Assembly: GCA_033002965.1 (NCBI GenBank)
Contig: JAURVB010012882.1
Coordinates: forward strand, 1 to 64,000
DNA length: 64,000 nucleotides
Reading direction: 5' to 3'
DNA from: Piper betle
Taxonomy: Eukaryota; Streptophyta; Magnoliopsida; Piperales; Piperaceae
The notes beneath the pieces are model-generated. The model was not told the origin of the DNA. It did no database searches and saw nothing but the letters and a program-made list of their open reading frames with translations. Made by a program: the position numbers and the translations under genes. The number at the start of each line of letters is the position of its first letter. Within the stretch, counting starts at the first letter, position 1. Shown in pieces: positions 41,501-52,205 of this stretch.

Positions 41501-43440
41501 AACAAAGGTTCCAAATGCCTTTGCCTGTTTTAAACAGGAATCAAGAGCTTATTTTTGAGTCAACAGGACGCTTCTTCACACTGATCATATCAAGATTTGC
41601 CAAAAACTTACAAACACCTTTACCGACTCTTATCAAAAGTATAACTCGAGAACAAATAAATATTCTACTACTTCACTCATTGAAATTAACAAGTAAAAAC
41701 ACCTAAATTGCTTAAAAATGCACTCCCATTATACACAAAAATCAGCCTAATGCATTATTATGGATAAACAAAGTTCTGAGGTAAACCACATATAACATAT
41801 TTCTCGGAATCAAAGATATAAACAAAAAAAATTACTATATATAAAGCTTGTATACATCATGCAAACCTTGAGTTTTTCTTTCCGGAACTCAGCTTCAGTA
41901 AGAACATTGTGTGATTCAGCCTCAAAGCGCTGAAGAGAAGCCTCATATGCCTTGATATCCCTGTTCACATCTTCAACCTCCTTATCTAGCTTATCCGACA
42001 ATATTTTCATGCACTCCAAACATAATGGTTGATCAACCTGGAACAGTCAATCACTATTGTAAGTAAAAACTACCAACTGTGTGTACCACAAGAAATTAAG
42101 CCATGCCATTAAGCAATAAATACCTGTGTTTGTGAGGTGGCAATCTCAAAAGCGCGCTTCAATAAAGTTACACTTGAGTGGAACCCAGAACCATTTACAG
42201 GCGATTTACTATGGTTTCCTGAGGGGCTTGATTGTTGGGTTTCACTACCATCAGAACCAGACTCACACTTATACATAGAAGCTGCAGCAGGTGGTAATAC
42301 AACAAATGACTCTTCCATCGCCTTCCCAGATGGGCTCATTTCAGCCTGAGCCACTCCACTACGTGGACGAGGTGGAATGCCAGCAGATGGACTTTTTTGC
42401 TTGGGTAACACAACAAAAGAATGATCCATTCTACTAGAACCAAGCACACTCCCTGTACCAATCACGGATGATCCCTGCATCCCTACAACCAATCATCATC
42501 ACCATCATCATTAGCACTTACACCTTAGCCCAGTTAGGTTGGGGGGTGAGGTTTTATATTGTATCATCGTTTTCACAATGAAATAAATCAAAACACAAAA
42601 TCCATGCGGAAACAAAACTGCTCTGCAATATTGACAAATCAATTCATCAAACAGTTCATCTTCCAACACCTTTTGAATATATCCTGATTAGGATGACAAG
42701 CTATAACAAGAGAAGAGTGAACCCCATAAAATTTTCTGTTCTAAGCATAAACAAACCTAATCAACAAACTAGGACATCTCACAAGAAAGAAGCAAGTAGA
42801 ACAAAATTGCTTTGGAAGATTTTAAAAAATCCCAATAAACCGTTTATAATGCAACATCATCACCTCAAACTCAAGATAACTCTCAATTACAATGAATATG
42901 ATAGACGAGGACGAACTATAACAATAAAAAATCGAATTTATCCTAGACAATAGAAATTCTAACTTCTACCTCGGGAACAAACTTTAATTAATAAAATTAA
43001 GCAGGATGATCTATAGCAAGGTAACATCGAATCGCTCCTATTGCGACCATAGTATTTCTACCCCGTAAACAAACTCAATCCACAAAATTGACCAGGATGA
43101 TCTATAACAACAGAATATCGAAAATTGTTCCTAGGAAAATAATAATTCCACTCGTGAACAAACTTAATTACCAAATTTGAATCAAACAAGCTACAACAGA
43201 GACTACCATAGAATATCAAATTACTCGTAGAAAACTGTAGTTTCATGAACAAACCTAGATCACAAAAGTGGCGAAAGGTTTGGATGAATTACCGGAGCGG
43301 GAGGAGGCGTCGGAGGAGAAGAACTTGTCGGCGTAGGAGTCGGCGCCGACGATGCAGAGAGCGTGACGGCAGTTCTGGCATGCCCATCGGGGCAGGTTAG
43401 GGTCGACGGGGAACCCCGAGCCGGCCGGATCGTCCTTCAT
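38585..43440 (-). CDS. ATG6: Autophagy protein 6 / Beclin 1
   Basis: A subunit of the class III PI3-kinase (VPS34) complexes that start autophagosome formation and endosomal sorting. Ten exons join cleanly: 43440-43293, 42482-42124, 42037-41867, 41456-41332, 41236-41188, 40393-40235, 40098-40013, 39410-39339, 39160-39011 and 38747-38585. They total 1,482 nt, or 493 residues. Landmarks: a CQNC motif near residue 21; [16 protein letters not shown] and [11 protein letters not shown] in the disordered N-terminal half; CLEC at about 175-178; then the coiled coil ([38 protein letters not shown]). The BARA membrane-binding domain runs from about 290 ([77 protein letters not shown]). The end (PLSAIAP) is shorter than in Arabidopsis by roughly 25 residues, beyond the folded domain. 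No frame defects were seen. Confidence 0.95.
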
Positions 43441-43890
43441 CGGAGAAGGCTAGGGTTTCGGACGCCGGCGAAGAGCTCCGACGGTATAGACGAGAAGAGG
43501 TGCTCCGTCGCCGGAAAGAAGACGACCACAATACGAAAATTGCTGGTCCATCGCCCAGCACTTCGTAGTTCGCCCCATATTTAATGGTCGTACGAGCAGG
43601 AAAGATCCTCTGGTCGTCCTCCTCGTTTATCCGGGGCGTTTGGTTGTTTTAGTTTAGCTCCCTATCTTAACAAAATAAATAATATTAATGCTTTTTAGGT
43701 TACATTAAGAGTTTTGGTTGTCAAAATAAATAAACAAAGTTGGAGCCCCTGTCTGAAAATGTAAAAAAAGGTCCGACCTTTATTTTCTAAAATTTTGTCG
43801 GGCTCAAGCTCGGGCTCGACGTCGAGTTTGCCTCCCCCTCCTCACCTTCTTTAATAATTATGGCAGACCGTCGCCGCCATCATCCAAGAT
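43441..43890. other. ATG6 upstream region
   Basis: GC-rich 5' leader and promoter of ATG6, then AT-rich sequence up to the border of a hAT element. No TATA box stands out. Confidence 0.4.
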
Positions 43891-45155
43891 TAGGGGTGGG
43901 TATTGGTTGGTTCGCATAACCTTCCGTAAAAAGTCGATCGTTTATTGTTAAAATTTTTCCATCAAGTTAATCATGGTCGGACATAATCAAAACTCGGTCA
44001 ATATAAAAATTATTTTCATTTCATATTTATTTTATGCACTAATTATTTTTTTCATTATAAATATTATTTTTTCTCACAAATAACTAATATCTCATTTATA
44101 TAATCGTTATTTCTTTTATTTTTTTAGTTTCTCTCGTGCCAATTAGCATAAAAATTAAAATCATTTTTTTAAAAAATATTTGAATAAAGAAATTTATATT
44201 ATAATAGAAAAATTCAAAAAATAGATAAATATTTGTACTATTAGAGGCCTAACTAAGAGATTGTAAAAAGTAACTAAATTGATTATGAAATATTCATCAA
44301 AAGAACCAATATAAATTGATTTGGAGAATTATTTGGATGAAGAAATTATTCTTTTGTGGATAAAGTAGATGAGCAATTTGATATATTATCATGGTGAAGA
44401 TTTAACACAATAAAATATTCTATTTTGAAAAAAATGCTCAAGATGTTTTAGTTATTCTTATGTCAATTATCACCACCGAATTTGCATATAGTATTGGAGA
44501 AAATACAATTGACTCAATTAAGAATAGTTTGAGCCTAAAAACACTTAAAACTTTTATATATGCCTAAAATTTGTTAAAGAGTAAATATGAAGGCAATTCA
44601 TATTTTATATCCATACATTTTCTATTTTTGATATAATTTTAACATATGTTCTTCTCCTGCTACTATTTTTTTATTTTTAAAAACATAATCAAATTCAACA
44701 TCAAATTGATTTAGAATAATTAATATTAAAGAATGAGAAAATATTGATAATTGTGTTGATGAAGATAATATTCTAACATTTATATGTTTATAATGAACAT
44801 GTGAGAATATTATATTTAATTTCTAGTATTCTAATATTTGTAAAATATTTTTATAAGTAATTAATTCTTTTGTATATTTTTTTATGTAAGTGAGCTATAT
44901 TTGATGAAGAATTAACTACTAGAATATTTTGTCTTAAAAGTATATGTAATATTATACTATATTTTAATGTTAAAGATTATTTTAAAACTTATTATACATT
45001 GATTATTTTTTGTTTGAATTAAAAATGTATAGGAGCTAAATTTTAAATATTTAATAAATTATAATACTAATTAGAAAGTATTTTAAGTATACAGTAAAAG
45101 ATTTGATATGATTGTTGATATAAATATATTTTTAAATTCTTAAATATGAGGATGA

Positions 45156-45158
<3 letters not shown>
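43891..45158 (+). mobile_element. Left part of a decayed hAT element, split by insertions
   Basis: Starts TAGGGGTGGGTATTGGTTGG, a hAT-type terminus. At about 44440-44575 a remnant of the transposase dimerisation region is readable (QDVLVIL, then ITTEFAYSIGENTIDSIKNSLSLKTLKTFIYA). The sequence then follows the 26.5-kb copy up to GAGGATGACTT at 45157, where a (TA)n tract and a foreign insertion begin. The matching continuation resumes at 53553. Confidence 0.7.
44440..44575 (+). pseudogene. hAT transposase C-terminal remnant
   Basis: About 45 codons resembling the hAT dimerisation motif (ITTEFAYSIG...IDSIKNSLSLKTLKTFIY against ASESAFSTGGR...YRSSL...TVEALIC in intact proteins). No upstream catalytic core survives. 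Confidence 0.6.
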
Positions 45159-45195
<37 letters not shown>

Positions 45196-46227
45196 GGGCA
45201 GCGCTACAGTGCGCTGCCCTATTTTAGCAGCGCATTGGCGCTGCCTCTCGTGGGCCGTCGGATCTTGATCCGACGGCCCACAATCAAACCACCCACCCAC
45301 CCCTTTGGACCCGTTTACCGGCCCGCCAGACCCGCCCGATCTGCCCGCCCGCCCGCCGCCCTGCCCGACGCCCGCCCGCCCGACGCCCTGCCCGACGCCC
45401 TGCCCGCCGCCCGCCCGCCCGCCGCCCGCCGCCCGCCGCCCGCCCGACGCCGCCCGACACCGTCCGACGCCGCCCGACACCGTCCGACGCCGCCCGACGC
45501 CGCCCAACACCGCCCGAAGCCGCCCAACGCCGCCCGATGCCCCGCCCAACGCCCAACGCCCGCCCGCCCGCCACCCTGCCCAACGCGCCGCCGCCCGACG
45601 CCGCCCGCCCGACCCCGCCCGCTCGACAGCGCCGCCGCTCGCCGCCCTGCGACCGACTCCCGCCGCGGCTCGGCAACGCCGCCACGGCCCGCCTCGCCCC
45701 ACCGCGACCCAACCATCTGACGCGCGCGCCCGCCGCCGCCCCAAGCCGCGGCGACCCCCTCGCCTGCCCGCCGCGCCGTGGCCGCCCAAGCCGCCGCGGC
45801 GGAGGGGCGGGCGGCTTGGGGGGCCACGGCGGGGGGGCGGGCGAGGGGGTCGCCGCGGCTTGGGGCGGGCGGCGGGCCGCGGCGGGGCTGTAGATTGGTT
45901 GGGTCGCGGTGGGGGCTGGGAGCAGGGCCGTGGGCGGCGTTTGCCAGGGAAGCCGCGGCGGGGAGGGTCGGTCGCAGGGCGGCGAGCGGGCGGCGCTGTC
46001 GGGCGGCGGCGTCGGGCGGGCGGGTCGGGCGGGCGGAGTCGGGCGGGCGGCATCGGGCGGGCGGCGGTTCGGACGGGCGGCAGGTCGGACGGGTTAAGCG
46101 GGTCGGGCGGGTGGAATTGTGGTTTGAGGCCCGTGGGCCGTTGGATTTTCATCCAACGGCCCACGGGCCGTGCGCTGCAGTGCGCTGCAGTGCGCTGCAA
46201 AAAGACTGCAGCGCACTGCAGCATTTT

Positions 46228-46284
<57 letters not shown>
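45159..46284. mobile_element. (TA)n-flanked GC-rich foldback (copy B)
   Basis: TA tracts at 45159-45189 and 46230-46284 flank about 1.03 kb of very GC-rich DNA whose two halves are roughly inverted copies: CCGCCCGACGCCGCCCGACA-type repeats on the left and GGGCGGGCGGCGTCGGGCGG-type on the right, with the centre near 45790. Left end: hairpin GGGCAGCGC...GCGCTGCCC (45196-45219), then GTGGGCCGTCGGAT/ATCCGACGGCCCAC (45250-45281). Right end: a 19-bp-arm hairpin GGCCCGTGGGCCGTTGGAT (46128-46169), then GTGCGCTGCA repeats. Long open frames on both strands are by-products of the composition and should not be annotated as proteins. Confidence 0.7.
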
Positions 46285-46287
<3 letters not shown>

Positions 46288-46384
46288 GTTGGGTTTGCTG
46301 TGCTCGAGCACAGCTAACTTAGCTGTGCTTGAATTTTAATCCGATCGTTCAAAACACATCCTACGGTTAGAAAAAACTTAAGGT

Positions 46385-46770
46385 TTGCATTTCGAAGCGA
46401 AGTCGACGGAAGCCCCCTGCGACGTCATCTTCGACTTCATCCCTGCCGGTCCTACCTGCCGCCGCCGCCTCACTGCCGACGACCTCCGCCCAGGCCTCCA
46501 CGAGACACCTCCCTGCGTTGGCTCATACCTCGTCGATGTGGGCGAAGAGGAGGACATCGACTTCGAGGCAGATTTCTAAGAGTTCCTCTACTAGTTCGAC
46601 GACGAGGAGCACTCTCCATCCCCTTCGCCGCCCCGCAGCCTCACCCCGCGTCCAGGTTTTGAGCCGGAGCCGTGGCCGGCCGCCCCGCTTCCTCACCATG
46701 CCGGGACACCGTCTTCTTCCCGTCCTCGTCTAAAAAATTGCCGCCCACGTACGACTTTCGAAATCCAGGT
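46385..46770 (+). pseudogene. Captured ERF group VII gene fragment
   Basis: The frame reads VIFDFIPAGPTCRRRLTADDLRP, then DIDFEADF and, past a TAA, EFLY. This resembles the N-terminal half of group VII ethylene response factors (IISDFIP...RRVTA.DLW...DDFEADFQEF). In-frame stops interrupt it and no AP2 DNA-binding domain follows. The leading MC degron of intact ERF-VIIs is not preserved. It is probably a gene piece carried by the surrounding element. Confidence 0.55.
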
Positions 46771-48600
46771 GAAGATAATCTGTTGTTAATTGATCTGTGC
46801 AGGTGAAGATCGCGGAATGAAATCCGGAGAAGGATTTGCTGACCATGGTTACGGAGGACTCCAAGATTCTGCTTCACCGTTTCAACTGGTAGAGGTTGTG
46901 GACTGTCTCTCCTGGTAGTCCCCCCATCCCCCTTTTGCGTGTTATTTCCATTGAAACAAGTTAGTGGTTTAGATTTATTGTAGCAAGTAGATTCTGGGGT
47001 AGCGAGTTGATCAATTCTGATTGGCATAGGTATCTTGTCTTACTGACTCTCAGTTTTGGTGTTGTCAAAAACCAGGTATCTTGTCAAAAATGGTAGCATT
47101 TATGCTACCATTTTTCTGATAATGCTTACTTATTGTGCATGATCCGTTCAGGTTCCATTGGTGAAGTGCCAATTTTGTTGGCAAAGCCTTAGGCATACAT
47201 GAATTTCAATGGAGAGGCAGTTGTTTTTTTCTTCCTTACTTTTTAACTTTACGATGTTTCTTCATGACAGTCTTCTCCTTGAATTAATTTTGGTTAATCA
47301 TCTCCTTAGCGCATATTATTTTTATCTGCTTTGTTCTTACCAGGGTGAAGGGTTCATATCTTTTAGTGTCTCCCACAAATGAATGCAGTTTAAGCTTACT
47401 TGTTGATTGGATAAATTGCTCACATTTGTGGTGACTCTTTAATTTTTGTTTTTCAGCAAAATCAACTTCAGGCGTGAGGCCTGAAATCGACTTTTGAAAA
47501 AATCCAAAAAAACTCTAATTTTGCTGCTTCTTGGTTTAAGTTCATTTGTTGTCTTTGGAGCACATATTTTTCATTTATTTCAAACATCTACAAATTACCT
47601 TTAAGATGCTTGACATGATCTTTTTTGCCTTTTGTCTTATGAAAATATGCATGGCTTGACCTTTAGATGACTTACTCTTTTTTTTCTAATTACTTGAAGG
47701 TTGCACCGCTTGCTCTGTAATTGTCGGAACTTCCCTCGACAATCTATCAGTTAGTTCTGTTCTTTATCTTATATGGTGTGATGTTCTGTGTATTCTAAAT
47801 GCCAGGAGTATTGAATTTTTCTTCTTTTCTTTTTTTTAAAAATTTTTTGTTTCTAATTTTGTAGGGATTGGCAATCCCCCTGGAACAACGAACATGAGAG
47901 CTTTCTTGTTGCAAAAATTCAGTTCAGATGAACACATTCAGGTATAATAACTTATAGATATCTAGAACTACTATTGTTTGCCTAAGTTTTGAAATATGTG
48001 TAATAAAGGTTGGACAAAGCCTTTTCTGTTTTGAAGGATCACTTGTGAAATGTCTGAATGCACTTTTACATGCAATGTCTCACGAATATCAGGCCAGAGA
48101 TTAATGGGAAATATGATGGACAATCCGCTTCTTAGAAGTCTTACTTCAATACAGAATGGAAAGTTGTTGAGGAGCACTAAATCTCACAGTTTTGCTGTTG
48201 TTTGCCTTAATTCAGAGGAAGACATGCTACAGGCAGAGGTGCTACAAGCAGGTATTGGCGTCTCTTGGCAAGGTTGCTTAGCTAGTGAGGAACCCCCATG
48301 GGATCTGTTTCTCCTTTCTGAAGAGCTGGAAGGTGACCAAATGAATCAGCTGCAATAGGACCAAGGAAAGAGCTGCAAGGTGACCAAATGAATCAGTCTG
48401 CAAAGGAACCCCCATTGGATCTATTTGTTGATCATAATTGTTGGTTTTCCTCCTAGCTGTACTGCTGAAGAAGATACAATATTGTTTGTAGTTAGGCCTA
48501 ATCTTTTATCTATATCTGCTTTTGTTGTCGTAAGATTGTAGTGTACTAAATCAGAACTCGCTCTTGTGCTCGCATAAATTACAGATGGAACTGAGAGACC
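46771..48600 (+). other. Possible captured exons of unknown origin
   Basis: Several stretches have exon-like composition and splice-like borders (for example 47876-47941 and 48035-48358, the latter open for 102 codons: RLMGNMMDNPLLRSLTSIQ...GIGVSWQGCLASEEPPWDLF). A short segment is duplicated: GAGCTGGAAGGTGACCAAAT at 48323 and GAGCTGCAAGGTGACCAAAT at 48370. I do not recognise the family. Confidence 0.3.
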
Positions 48601-48699
48601 TTCAAGCAGTTGATAAAAGAAGTCTATGTTGCAGTTAAGTTGTCTTCAACTAATGATTGGTATCGCCAGCTTATATTTTTCAATGACTTTAACTATTGT

Positions 48700-48772
48700 G
48701 GATCTTTAGCTCAAAATTGGCAGAGCACTCAAGAAATTCTTGAGGGATGGTGGTTCGAATCCATCAAGATCC
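48700..48772 (+). tRNA. tRNA-like sequence (pseudo-tRNA or SINE head)
   Basis: These 73 nt fold as a cloverleaf: acceptor GGATCTT/AAGATCC, D stem GCTC/GAGC with GG in the loop, anticodon stem CTCAA/TTGAG, variable GGAT, T stem GGTGG/CCATC with loop TTCGAAT. The Pol III B box GGTTCGAATCC is perfect. The anticodon loop GAAATTC lacks U33 and would place AAT as anticodon, so it is unlikely to be a working tRNA. There is no T-run terminator immediately downstream. Best reading: a tRNA pseudogene or the head of a tRNA-derived SINE. Confidence 0.45.
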
Positions 48773-48930
48773 TACTCAGTGAATATTTAATAAAAATTTG
48801 TGATGTTGTAATTATGTAAATAAACAAAAATATATCAAACAGCATACCCGCAATCCACAAACTTGGAGACCTTGGCAACAGGGTAGGACAACAAAAATAT
48901 ATCATTGCCATTGAATAACAGAACACAAGA

Positions 48931-51354
48931 TTACAATCCAAAAAAGCACAAAAAATACAATGACAATGTTTCCCAGCATCTACAACCATACATTATTATA
49001 TAAGCCCACAAAATCTTATTGTATGATATCATTGTTACAATTGCTATGAATATTTTTACATGTCGTAGAATAATGACCTCTCTCATTACAAAGACTACAC
49101 ATCCGTTTTTTGTCTCAGCTTGAGCAATTTCGTATCCAGCCTTCAATCTGTGACTATTCTTGGGACGACCTTTAGTACGCAACTGAGAGGGGTCACGTAC
49201 TACTATTTGGGGAATGAGCTCCATTGAAGTTGTAACTTGTCTCTCAACAGACTCATTACTTGTTTGTACTCTCAATGAAGATGAACTCCCAATCGCATCA
49301 AGCTTTTCAACCATATTTTCTAAAAGTGGTAAAGCAAAATGATATCGCTCATCTGAACTTGTTCCCAAATCTTGCAATCGGATTGTCATATTCCGAAATC
49401 TCCATATTTGCAATGGGGTAAGTGGACTTGTAGAGGAATGAATGAGGTTGGTATCCACACTTCGGCTTGAATAAAAATATCTAGCTTTAATTGTCCAACG
49501 ATGTAGCACATATTGACTTGGAATTTTGCAGAGTTGTTTCTTATGAAAAATTTTCAAAATGTGCATACACAAAATTCCTTCGCTTTCAAATTTCTTGCAA
49601 CTACATGTGACATTCAATTGTCCACAAGTTTGGTATGCAACAACTTGTTTTTTTGCAGCATCATCATGTGGAAACACTTCATAATTTGTAATTGAACTCT
49701 CCTCGCCAATTTTCTTGTAAATGCATCCTTGGCTCCTTTTCAATTGATCTTTAAACATTTCAAAATTTGATCTCGTGTACATAGCCCCAGCTTCAGCCTC
49801 AAGAGGAGAGTATCCACATAGCACAGGCTTAGAATTCAAAGTCTTAAAATCCTCTTGTTCCTCGTCAAATCTACGAGATTGTAACGCTCTATCATACTGC
49901 CTCACAAAATCTGCCAGTGGGGTTTGTGAATGCACAAATCCATCAAAAAATGAGTTCATGCTCTCGCTTCTTTGGCTCGAAGTCATACCGGCAAAGAACT
50001 TATCTTTCATGTATATTGATATCCAATGGTGTCTGACATCATACATGGACGCCAACCAACTGTTTTTGTCCAAATTGTATTTTTCTTTTATAATCTTCCA
50101 TTTCTTCTCAAATTCGGCGGTTGTATCACTTCTATGTATCCAATCATTATATTCTTTCTCAAATTCACTATGGTTGGACTTCAACTGTTTTAGATGTATC
50201 ATGGCATTATTAGATATGTGCCATGAGCAAAACCTATGATGGGTGTTCGGAAAAACAGTTGCAATAGCCTTTCGCATTGCACCATCTTGATCTGTGATAA
50301 TCGAAGTAGGTGCTTTTCCCCACATACATTTTAACCATGTCTTAAACAACCAAATGAATGTTGCTTCTGTCTCATCAGCAAGTAAAGCACAACCAAAAAG
50401 TGACGATTGCCTATGGTGATTAATACCAGTGAATGGAGCAAACGGCATGGAGAATGCATTGGTCTTATAAGTTACATCAAACACTATCACATCGCCAAAG
50501 TTCATGTAAGATGCCCTTGATCTCCCATCAGCCCAAAAAACATTTTGGGTTGTTCCATTCTCATCTAATTCAATTTCAAAGAAGAAGTCACTGTCTTTCA
50601 CATTTTTCTCTTGAAAGTACTTGATGACACTTAAGCATTGCCGACCAACATCATTCTTACGGGTGCTTTTCAGATGGCTAATGCAAGATTGACGCGTCAC
50701 TCTGTCCATGTCTACGCCATTGGAAGTTGCATTCAAAACTTTAGAGATGGCCGATGGTCTCATTCCTGTTTCATGCAATGAATCAATCATATTCTTACAA
50801 GAGTCAGACAACCGACTATGAGACCGAAGCTTTGCAACCTTCGTTGGAGTTGAGAAGTTATGACTATGAATGTCCATAAAATCATCTACTTTCCATACCC
50901 CACACTTGCTTAGATGTATTTTCATATAAGCTTTGCAATCCTCTCTAGTCTCTCTACGCCTTTTAACTTCTCTCCCCATCTTCCTCTTGTCATTCATATC
51001 TATTTTACCTTCTTTCGAACATACAAATTTGCGAGCTGTGATACAGTTCGTCTTTCTCGATCGATAAAATTGTGCCTTTCGAATGCCAAACCCTTGTCTT
51101 CTTGCATATTGGTTGTAAAAATCATATGCATCTTTTTCTGACAAGAATTCCATGCCCAAACAAGGAGTCATATTTTCACAGCATTCAGATATTTTTTCTG
51201 CATCACCTTCAGCTTCTATTTTGTCAAAATCTTCGTCACTCTTGTTTATTTCTTCAATTTCCTCACAATCTTCATCACTCTGATCTCCCTTATCTTCCAT
51301 TGAACTACCGGTAGGTTTGACGTCACCATATCTAATGGTGATGTCTTCTTCCAT
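48931..51354 (-). CDS. FAR1-related sequence (FRS) protein / Mutator-type transposase
   Basis: Belongs to the FHY3/FAR1 family, which shares its core with Mutator-like transposases. Starts MEEDITIRYGDV. After an acidic N-terminus come the FAR1 DNA-binding region (about 70-165: SEKDAYDFYNQYARRQGFGI, CKAYMKIHLS, HSHNFSTP), then the MULE core with likely acidic catalytic residues D293 (VIVFDVTYKTN), D355 (SIITDQDGAMRKAI), the C-W-H signature FCSWHISNNAM and E464 (SQRSESMNSF), then a SWIM zinc finger with C584, C586, C596 and H598. Near 49106 a run of six A (minus strand) changes the frame. With seven, the tail reads KKRMCSLCNERGHYSTTC, a CCHC zinc knuckle, and stops at 49016 after 779 residues; as written it continues to 48931. 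An acceptor at about 51388 (TGTATTAG) suggests a 5'-UTR intron. It may be the transposase of the surrounding element or a captured or host FRS gene. Confidence 0.85.
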   Translation of the reverse strand: MEEDITIRYGDVKPTGSSMEDKGDQSDEDCEEIEEINKSDEDFDKIEAEGDAEKISECCENMTPCLGMEFLSEKDAYDFYNQYARRQGFGIRKAQFYRSRKTNCITARKFVCSKEGKIDMNDKRKMGREVKRRRETREDCKAYMKIHLSKCGVWKVDDFMDIHSHNFSTPTKVAKLRSHSRLSDSCKNMIDSLHETGMRPSAISKVLNATSNGVDMDRVTRQSCISHLKSTRKNDVGRQCLSVIKYFQEKNVKDSDFFFEIELDENGTTQNVFWADGRSRASYMNFGDVIVFDVTYKTNAFSMPFAPFTGINHHRQSSLFGCALLADETEATFIWLFKTWLKCMWGKAPTSIITDQDGAMRKAIATVFPNTHHRFCSWHISNNAMIHLKQLKSNHSEFEKEYNDWIHRSDTTAEFEKKWKIIKEKYNLDKNSWLASMYDVRHHWISIYMKDKFFAGMTSSQRSESMNSFFDGFVHSQTPLADFVRQYDRALQSRRFDEEQEDFKTLNSKPVLCGYSPLEAEAGAMYTRSNFEMFKDQLKRSQGCIYKKIGEESSITNYEVFPHDDAAKKQVVAYQTCGQLNVTCSCKKFESEGILCMHILKIFHKKQLCKIPSQYVLHRWTIKARYFYSSRSVDTNLIHSSTSPLTPLQIWRFRNMTIRLQDLGTSSDERYHFALPLLENMVEKLDAIGSSSSLRVQTSNESVERQVTTSMELIPQIVVRDPSQLRTKGRPKNSHRLKAGYEIAQAETKNGCVVFVMREVIILRHVKIFIAIVTMISYNKILWAYIIMYGCRCWETLSLYFLCFFGL

Positions 51355-51387
51355 CAGATAATCAATGCTGCTATCTTGAGTGCAACC

Positions 51388-52205
51388 TAATACAGGAAAT
51401 TGAAATATGTTAATTGTTCATTACCAGTATATAACAGATACAATGAATCATCAACAAAATCATTATAGCTGTACATCATTTTAATTCATAAACCTACTCT
51501 AAAACACAGGCCAACTAAGCCTCATTAAGAAACTAATCCATTCATGGACTAGCTAGGCACAACAACTTATTATAATGAATAACATAGCGTTAAGGATGAA
51601 TAAACATAGCTAGGCACAACAAAATCATTGTAAACAGCATAACATAGCGTCAGGGATGAATACCATAAGCGTCGATGAATAACATAAACGTATAAATTGC
51701 ATAACATAACCGTATAAACTGCAACACCAGACCTCCTGCGAGAAGGGCGGCAACCCAACGGTGTGGTGAAGAATCCGAAATTCCGAGGCTGAAGTTGCTG
51801 GCTGGAAACAGAGGAGGCGATGCAAATGCCGGTGGAGTCGTCCAAAATACTGCAGCGTCAGAAGACGTAGCTAGCGTCCGTGGAGTCAATGGAGGTGCTG
51901 ACAAATGTGGGCATGGCGGCGGAGGAGGAGGTGGACTCCGCGGTGTGTTTGGAGGACTGCCGTTGGCGGGAGAAACAGAGGAAGCTCTGTCCTCGGAGGC
52001 GTCTAAATAGCAGCACCTTCAGATGAGATACACTGGGTCGGAGGCGTCGATGGAGGAGATGCCAACAGTGGACGTGGCGGCGGAGGGAGGAGGGGTGGAC
52101 TGCGCGGTGGGCTTGGCGGACCGTCGCTGGCGTTGGCGGGGGAAACAGCTGAAGCGGGAACAGTCGAAGCGGGAAACAGAGGCGGGGGAGAAGGAGGAGT
52201 TTAGG
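51388..52205 (-). other. 5' leader of the FRS gene with duplicated segment
   Basis: GC-rich sequence upstream of the FRS start. A segment of about 110-120 bp is present twice (about 51855-51985 and 52030-52160; minus strand CCGCCAACG, CACCGCG.AGTCCACC, TCCTCC.TC.GCCGCCA, CATCTCCTCCATCGACGCC or variants). Short open frames here are not conserved between the copies. Confidence 0.45.

Noticed and set aside
45157..46339. Open frames of up to 384 codons in the GC-rich foldback
   Set aside because: Pro/Arg/Ala repeats caused by CCGCCCGAC-type tandem sequence, present on both strands, with TyrIle runs from (TA)n at the ends.
48729..48989. Minus-strand 86-codon frame after the FRS gene
   Set aside because: It overlaps the tRNA-like sequence and the FRS 3' end and matches nothing.
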